Below, piece by piece: positions 1 through 9,000 of a DNA stretch of 21,160 bases. Origin of the DNA: a virus; IMG/VR virus record IMGVR_UViG_3300032282_001948, positions 1 through 21,160 of that record, one strand, 5' to 3'. The notes beneath the pieces were generated by a model. It made no database searches, was not told the DNA's origin, and worked only from the letters and a program-made list of their open reading frames with translations. Numbering within the stretch: position 1 is the first letter of the stretch; each line of letters starts with the position of its first letter. The translations under genes were made by a program, and so were the position numbers.

Positions 1-3000
1 ACTTGTTCTATCAAATTTTAGTGTTGAAGTTAATTCTCTTGTAGGAGTATTAGATACAATAGGTACTGCTCTTGCAGAGACTTCTAATTTGTTATTAACA
101 CTATTAATGCTTTCAGCCAAATTCACTCTATGTGAATCTATCATTGCATTATTTTTAGTGGTGTATAAAGCAATAACTGATTTTTTGTGGAACAAGCTAT
201 CAGTGCTAATCACACGCACATAGTAATATTTGCTATTCAACAATCCAGAAATACCAAGACTTGTCAATCCTTTGGTATATTTAACTGCATCGCCAGTTAT
301 CAATGATACTACATTGATATTAATAGTATTATCCTGATAGTTAATATCTGAACTGTTGAACAATACAGTAATAGATGCTTGGAACACAATATCAGGTTTG
401 GTTGTGTAGCCCAATCCAGGATCAGTTACAATAATATCAATAACTTTTCCACTAGACATGACTGGTTCAAGTATTGCAGGTCTTTTTGGTGCTGGATAAA
501 TTTTTGTATCAACCACTGCTTTAATCTGAGGAGGGTCAATATAGTCTCTACCGGAATCTAGTAATACTACTCCAGGTAAATCAATATATACTGTTGTTCC
601 CGGGATGTGTTCTGCTACATCACTATCACCTGCGCCACGTGTTAAACTATATAATTTACCCTTTTCTCTATCAATTTGCGAGTAGTCAATATATTCATCA
701 TCAATCTTAATTCTACCCGTCATAGGTAAACCAAATGCATCATCTACATACAAGACTGCTTGAATAGTATCCAAATACACTTTTAAAGATGTGATTGGGG
801 TGTTTGAACTTCCAGTTAATGATATACCATAATTACTATACCAATCAGAATATAGACTATCATTCCAAATAGTATCAGTAGGTAACACTTGCCCAGTAGC
901 TCTAACTGAATCAAACACTAGATTAGGTGTTATAAATCTATCGGTAGTTGGATTATATCTACCTGGCAAGTCAAAGTCAGTTATTTTACCAGTATAAGAT
1001 TCTGTCTTAGTATACTTCAATAAGAATTCTTTAATTACAACACGATATGGCTTCACTTCATTAATGAATCCTTCTAAGAATACTTGATTATCACGCTTAT
1101 AATTCTTATCTTGTGCCAATTCACGTAATGTGTGTTGTACATCCACCAATGATGTTTTATTCAACCAAGTTAAATTGTTTTGTGATGTTGTATTCTCGCT
1201 TACAATGTACTCAAACAACAATATCAAACTTTTATTGCGATGGATACGCAATGTTTCTGTATAAATTTGTTCGTTCAATGCACGTATGATGTAACGAGTT
1301 TCCATTGAAGGGTATGAATCAAATGAATCCAATTCATAAAAATTACTATCAAAGCCAATTTTATTATTTGAATAATCCCATAATGAACTCTTAATTTGAA
1401 CTGTACCTTGTTCTAGTCCAATTCTATCCCAACTTGTTCCGTTATAGGTATATACTTCACGTTTACCCTCACTGTTCATAGTGACGCCAGCAATCATTCC
1501 TGTAAAAGGAGTCAATGTTGCAAGACCATAGTACTTAGATACTTCAACGTCAATCTTGGTGTTAACGCTATATCCCTCAGCCCACCAGTACACGTATTCC
1601 CAATACTTAGTTGTATCAAAATCTACACCAGTTATTGTAAAGAATGTAGGTGCTCTTACTGTGCTACTTGCACTATTACTAGAACCTAACAAACTAGGAG
1701 TCTTAAACTCTGCAATAGGATATTGTTTTAATACATTATTTGCATATCCAAAATAATTAGCCAATGCTTTTAATCTATTCTTAAACATGCTTTGTCTAGG
1801 TCTATATGCTGTACCAGTTTGCATTAACTTAGGTAATGCGATATCAGGAACTACACGCCCTTGACTGTCCATACCAGCAAGACTGTCAAGTAATTTTTCA
1901 TACATTGATTCGGGCTCTGTATGTTCAGTGTACATTGACGGGATACCTGCAATGAAATCATCTTCATAACCAGCACGAATCAATTTGAATTCATTGTATG
2001 CAGGGGTTTCATTACTACCAGAACTAAATCCAATATATAAACTAGATGTTACATCTGTGATAAACTCGCTTGCATTGTATAATCCAAACACGTTAGGTTT
2101 ATATGCCGCAAAGAACGGTACACCTGAAGTAATTGGGTTGGCAATGTACAATTCTAATATTGTATCAGATAGAGTTTTACCCTTAGTGCTTTGAATAACG
2201 TTAGTGTTTTTGACCCAGTAGTAATATTTCAACACTAAGGATCCTGCACTGTCAACTTCAACTGTAGTAGTGTATGATTCCAAATCGTACGGTGTGCCAG
2301 TACCTGCATAATTTACCGGAGTAACATCACTTTCAACCCAAGTATAAACACTTACAATACTGTCAGGAAAAACAGTACCCCAGTATTTGCTATTGTATAC
2401 AGTATCTTCTTGGTGATAATTTACAAAACGTGTTGAAGATGTGTCAAACCATAATTTACCAATATGGTCACTAGACCAAACTAAGTTGTGATTTCTAACA
2501 TCTGTATTATATCCAGCAGGATCAATATTATCAATGTAATCTAAATTTTCTAACACTATTCCTAACAATTTGCCTTGTAATGGATCAATATAATCTAATG
2601 ACTGGATACGTTCATTAGTATCATTATCATATATTTGAACTCCGGTTAATCTGTCAACGTCAACAATATCATTTGATTTTCTAAATATATTCCAATTTGG
2701 TTTGTTTGTCTCATTTCTATACGCAACAACTCTACCACCAAACCCATCATTGGTGTTATTGTCAGGTACACCCACTATCAAAGCATATTCACTAAATGCT
2801 ATTTTCTTTCCATAGAATGCATTAGGACCAATATTAGTAATTAAATCATTTGCTGATTGAGCAAATACATAACTACCTAAATTGTTTAAGCTTTCATTAT
2901 ATTCCGGCATGTAATCATAAACAAATACTGCCCCGGCATTTGCAAACGAGTCAATGAATCTAGTAAAGTTGTTGTCAAAATATGTATCATTGTTAGTTTT

Positions 3001-6000
3001 ACTATCATCAATAAAATCAAATGTCGTAGCGGCAAATCTATTTGCTGTTGGTGCACCAATTGCTACAGAATTATATTCATTAAATTTAATTGAATATCCA
3101 AATTGAGTTGGATGAGTTGTATTATGAACTTCACGGATGGTTTGTGTTTGCGTAAATTCTTTAATTCCCAAACTATCTAGAACTGCTTTACTGAATACAG
3201 TGAGTGTTAACTTGTCATTTAGTTTACCTATGTTAGGGTCACGTAAACTAATTTGTAATATACCACCGTCTAGTACTGTAGCTACTACATTCAAAATGTG
3301 TGCTTCATTGATAGCAGTTGCGACTCCAGATACACCTGTACCAGGTAACGTAACTGCTGTCCCGTTGATTAAAACTGTAGCGGAAGTTGATAAAGTTACT
3401 GAACTTATACCTGTAATTGTTCCATACTTCTTACCTTCATGGGTATATCTATAAACTGCACCCTCATAATTTTCAACTGACACATCAAAAGGCGCGCCAA
3501 CTAAAACATCATTACCAAAAATATTTGTATCTAGCCCTGTACCAAATGCAATACCGGATCTAATACTTGTTCTATAATCATACGGGGTAAGTGTTTGTGT
3601 AAAAACAAAATCCCCAGAACTAATATTTACGATATCCCCGGCGCCAACTCGGAATGGATACTTAAATGTTATAGTATTAGACGTAGTAGTGTAGTCTATT
3701 GTTGGGACTAGTAATTTACCGTTGTGTGACACAGAAATACCATTTGAAGGAGCCCAAGCTATCTTGGTAGTCAAATCAGTCCAATCAATTGAATCTCTGA
3801 CATACGTGATATTTTGTACTAGTCTGCTATATACATAGACTGCTCCCATGTTGAAGAATGTTGGAGTAAAATCTAGTGCGGGCGCACTGATAAAAACTTT
3901 GGTGCCATCATAATTAGTAGAAAGAGTGGTGCCAAAGCCCGTATTAGATATCTTCCAATATATTGGTTGGGTGCTAGGATTTTGATTAGTATTCCCACCA
4001 ACTGCAATATATGTGTTACCACTATAGTAAACAACTGCACCTATGTTATAAACAGTAGAACTTGACCAAGCAGGAATTACATCTGAAACATTTAATGACG
4101 TTACGCTAGAATAGTTATAAGTTGATTTGTAAACTGTAGTACCGGAAGCAACTGCTGATTTAAAATTACCTTGAATATAGAAAGTAGTTTTATTAGTACC
4201 TAAATTGTATTCACTTGTTTCAATAACATAAGTCTCTGCTTTGATGGCAGTAGAGAAAGATACTTTATCTCCGTGACCTAATCCATCAGTTTGGTCTCCG
4301 TTTACAATAAAACCAGTGGCATAAATTACAATAGGAGAAGAAAGAGCGAATCCAGCAGATACACGAATAACATTATCATCAAGTCTATAAACATAAACTT
4401 TTGATTCAGGTAACGAACCTATGAATAACCATTTCTTATCACCAGACAATGCTACGGTGTCTCCTACCCTTTTACCAGCAATAGTAATAGTTTGCTGAAC
4501 AACAAAAGATTTATGAGAACTAGGATGTAATACACCGACATAGATATAACTATTTGCCGCATCAGGTGATGTAATGATGATAACATCATCTGACTTAGCC
4601 ATAGCAGTACCAAATCCATTTGTAGCAACAGTTACTGATTCCTTATATTCGTATGTATTTGCGTTGAGTGACGTTACACCATATGTACCTGCTTTAGCAT
4701 ACGTATATCTATAAACTGTTTTTGCTCCCGAATCCCCTACATAGATTCCCAAATCTTTATCAAATACTACAGAGTTGCCAAATTTTTGAGTACCTGATTT
4801 CTTCAATAAATTCGTGTATTTGTAGCTTAAATCTTTTTGATATACTGCCCATTTACCATTTTGGTCTGTATCAACCCATACTTTCTGTTGGCTTACACCG
4901 TCGTTCATTAACAATAGGTTAGATAATTCTTTTGTAGAAGATATACGTTGAGTTTGAAACTTAGATGCAATTCCCAAACTAGTAATAACGGTGATCTCCG
5001 ATGGCAATGATAAATCTACTGTCACCGTTGTTAGTCCACCTACAGTATTAACTCTATAAAATCCGTCAATAGAAGAATCATAGTTAACAATCATGAATGT
5101 ATCATTTTTAATCAATCCATGCGGGAAATCAAATTCAAATGTAGCAGTACCATTAAAATTATTATTTACATTGATGGCATTGACATGTTTTTCAATCGTA
5201 CCCATTGGAATTGGTGTAATTACTTTCCAATTACCATAGTCATCAGCAACCCAAATGTAATCACCTTGATATATTTCATTTGCAGTCAATGTGCTTACGC
5301 TTAATCTATCAAATGAGAAGCTAGACATTTTGATATCATTGAAGTTCACATATCCTGCGCTTGGTAATTTCTCAAAATAGTCAAGTGGTTTTCTAGGTAA
5401 TATATTTGTGTCAGGGATAACTGAACCAAAATTAGTTAAACTGTATAACGGAATAGTCTGTAATAACCCTGCTTCAGCTTGGTCATTAACGACCCCAATG
5501 ATGTTAGGATTACCGGTTAGTTCTGTTTTATTAAGTTTGAATTCTATGAAATTGTGGTTAGTTACTCCGCCATACTCGGCAGTTTTAATAGCCCAATTCT
5601 CATATATATCATATTTGATTTGACCAACATCTAATGTAATGTTTTGTGCAATATTAGCGGCATTTTTAGTGCCTTTCTCGCTAATAAAACTTTTGAATAA
5701 ATTGACTTGAGATATATCAGATAAGTCACTGGCTGCTAGATAATCTCTAGGTCTATAACCAATCAATGAGAAGCCTAATAGGTCTCCGTCATTTTTTAGA
5801 TTAGCATTTTTAATGTCATAGTACAATGCGCTTTCTGATGCACGTGTACTTGCATTAGGTAATAGACCCTTTTGAATCTTTTCATAATCAGTTTCAATCC
5901 AGTCGTTATTGTTGAATGTAAGTGAAGCTAACACTGTTTTATTAGCCATCCAATATTTGTTTTGATAGGTTACAATAGAACCCTTAACATATTTTACGTT

Positions 6001-9000
6001 AGCTGACCAATTTTCAATGTTATCCTGGTTTAGTATAAACCCTTGAGCATTTAATGTACCGTTCCATTCAGCAGTTTTTTGTCCTCGCAAGAACAATCTA
6101 TTCTGACGCAAACCAGTAAGTTTGTTGAATATTGTATCATTGAACAATGACACATTATCAAACACGATGCCATGTTCTAATGAATTTAAACTGGCAGTAA
6201 AATAAGAAATAGTATCACCGTCATTCAATGGTCTAACTTCAAAGCGTGTGTCATCTCTTAAGATTGCTAAATCACTTGAATGGATAGCATACAAGTTTTG
6301 ATTTAGAATAAAATTCTTGTCTTGTGCAGATAAAGGTTGAACGATTAGGCTCTCTTTATCAATTACCAACCGATTAGCTATTGGGTTAATAGCAATCATG
6401 CTTCCAACTTCCCAGTTAGCGCCTACCCAATACAATGCTTCGGCAACCATTTGATCCCAGTTTAATATAAATCCATTTTCTTGATTATCGAACTGTATTC
6501 CCTGGTCAATTAAATATCTACCATAGTTAGTAATGAATTCGCCTAATGCTTGGGCTGTAGTAAATACAGTGCCATAAGGAACATATTTAATTTTAGTATT
6601 GTAATTATTAGGTATGTTTACTTTTGTACCATTGACCTCAATTACTTTATACATTCCATCTATGTCTGATGTGTATGTCATAAAGTATGCACGTGTTTGA
6701 CTGTTACCAGTAACTGAGTACCCCAAAGTTGTTCGTTGAATAATTATACTACTATAATGAATAGTAAATTCAGGTTGATTTTGATATAACAGTACACTGT
6801 AACTTTCGCTAGGTAATAATAATGAAACGTTAGATGAACTTGTGCTTGACTTCTCTAAATAGAAATTCAAGTATTCCTTGTCTGTAAAGCCGGCGATTCT
6901 ATAAATCAATCTAACATCTAAATTGTTTAATAATGTGCTTACGTTATCATATCCTACATGACCGGTACGTTGAACATAGTCAACGATCCAATTCATGTAA
7001 CTATGTTGTGCTGTTCCATTACCATATAATAACGGAATTTTGTTCTCATATAAAAATCCGTCTAATAAGAATTGATTAAATTCTGAACTGTATGTATATA
7101 AATCTACATCTTGCGCTAATGAGAAGAACTTAGCCGGTTTCAATAAAGCAATTATCTTCATTAAATCAAATGGCCAGTTACTACTTCTTCTATAACTATA
7201 TTCAGCAGGACCAACATCTCCTACAGCCCATGGCGTATTAAATACTGCCTTGCTATAATCACGGATCATATTGTTAAACGGGTTCTTTAACTTACCATAT
7301 GAATCAACTGGTAATATTTTGGATAGTCCTGGTCTTGCTCTGCGTGAGTTAACAACACCATTAATTTTACCAGCTTCAATGTCTGCCCACAATACAGCGT
7401 TGTCACTTGTGTAGGGTGCTTCACCGTAACGACTATCCCACCAAGATGGCTTATCTGCTAATCCTAACATCTCCCACGGAGTTGAATGTGGTGTTGAAGT
7501 ATCATAGTACCAAAGATATATACCTCTCCAGAAACCCTGAGTAATAATTTTATTGCTCTTATCAGTAGAATTTTTATAATTCCAAGTAAATTTTTCACTT
7601 GATGAATAGAAATTATTTGCAAAGTCAATATTATTTTTGCCAACCCAATCTAAAAAATTAGCAGAATAAATTTTCTGAACTTCTTCAATTGAATTACCTG
7701 TACTTCTAAAGTATCCGGGGATAATTTCTTCTTCTTTGATTGGTATAGGGGCACTTACTTTGATGTTGTTGTAGATACGAGTTTCAAACTCTAATAATAC
7801 TTTGTCTTTGAAATCTTCCAAGTAACCATTATTATAGTCACCAAACAACTTAGTTAATGATCCATCATGTCCTTTAATAAAGTATGTAGGGATTAAATAG
7901 CTGTCATCTAGCACAATACTCGGACGACTTGCAGGATATAAACCTAATTTACTAGGAGTACTCGGAACATAACTACCATAGGTTGTATTGTATTCATTGA
8001 TAATGATGGTATCACCTGCAACTAAATCCTTAGTAATCTGCAATTTAGGTTGTGTGCTACTGACAGTATAATCTAAATCTTTAATTAATTGCGTATATCT
8101 ATCCACTCCACTAACTGTGTTTTTACTATAAACTAATATTGAGTTATAGTTTGCATTTTTAAAGTCATATATCTTACTTAATGGGAAGAAACTTGTGTCA
8201 ATAAATGCATTGAACGTGTATGTCTTAGAGATATAAGGTGCTCTTGCTGGTAGCATATCTGACCAGAAGAAGCTATCACTTTCTTGTTTATATGAAGCAA
8301 TCTGTTGTAATACATCATCTAACATCTGTGCACCAGACATTGTTGGGAAATATTCTGATTGGTCAACTGTTGACAACATCAATTGCTTAAACTTAACATA
8401 CTCTTGTGCATTAAATGATAGTGAATCTATCAAGTTGTATTCTTTGTGACGCATGAATGCGGCAACATTAACCAGTGGCGCACTGTTTCTGATTATCTTT
8501 GTTGCATAAGGAATCAAATCACCTGCATCTCTAAAATTGTTTGCACCAAATACATCACCGGTAATTTTTCTGCTATTTTTGTAAATGCTTTGATAGTGAC
8601 CGCGTAAATCACCCATACTCAATTCAGGAATATCAACATTAAATGGGTTATTAGATAGATTACTTGGTATTGTAAAATAAGCTTTTGGATCCAACGGATC
8701 ATTACTGTATATCAACACCTGCATCATTGTATTGACTGTTGGTGGGTTTAACAAAGTTATAATTGTGTGATTTAATGCAGTCGATGTTGTAACTTTATAT
8801 TCTGATGGATCAAGTTCAGTACTATCAGAGTAGACTCTAATTGTTGGCCATGGACTAGATGTTACAGGTAAAATATTAAATTTGATAGCATTTGAAGTAA
8901 CACCAATTTTAAATTCAGCTTCAAATGCTTGATATTGGAAACTTTCTCCTACTGCTGTCTCCCAGCCAATTTTTCTATTGTAGCCTGTACGTGAAGTATA

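Noticed and set aside
379-5623. Short plus-strand frames of 60 to 105 codons opposite the giant gene
   Set aside because: All lie antisense to a continuous, motif-bearing minus-strand frame, lack family features and have irregular composition.
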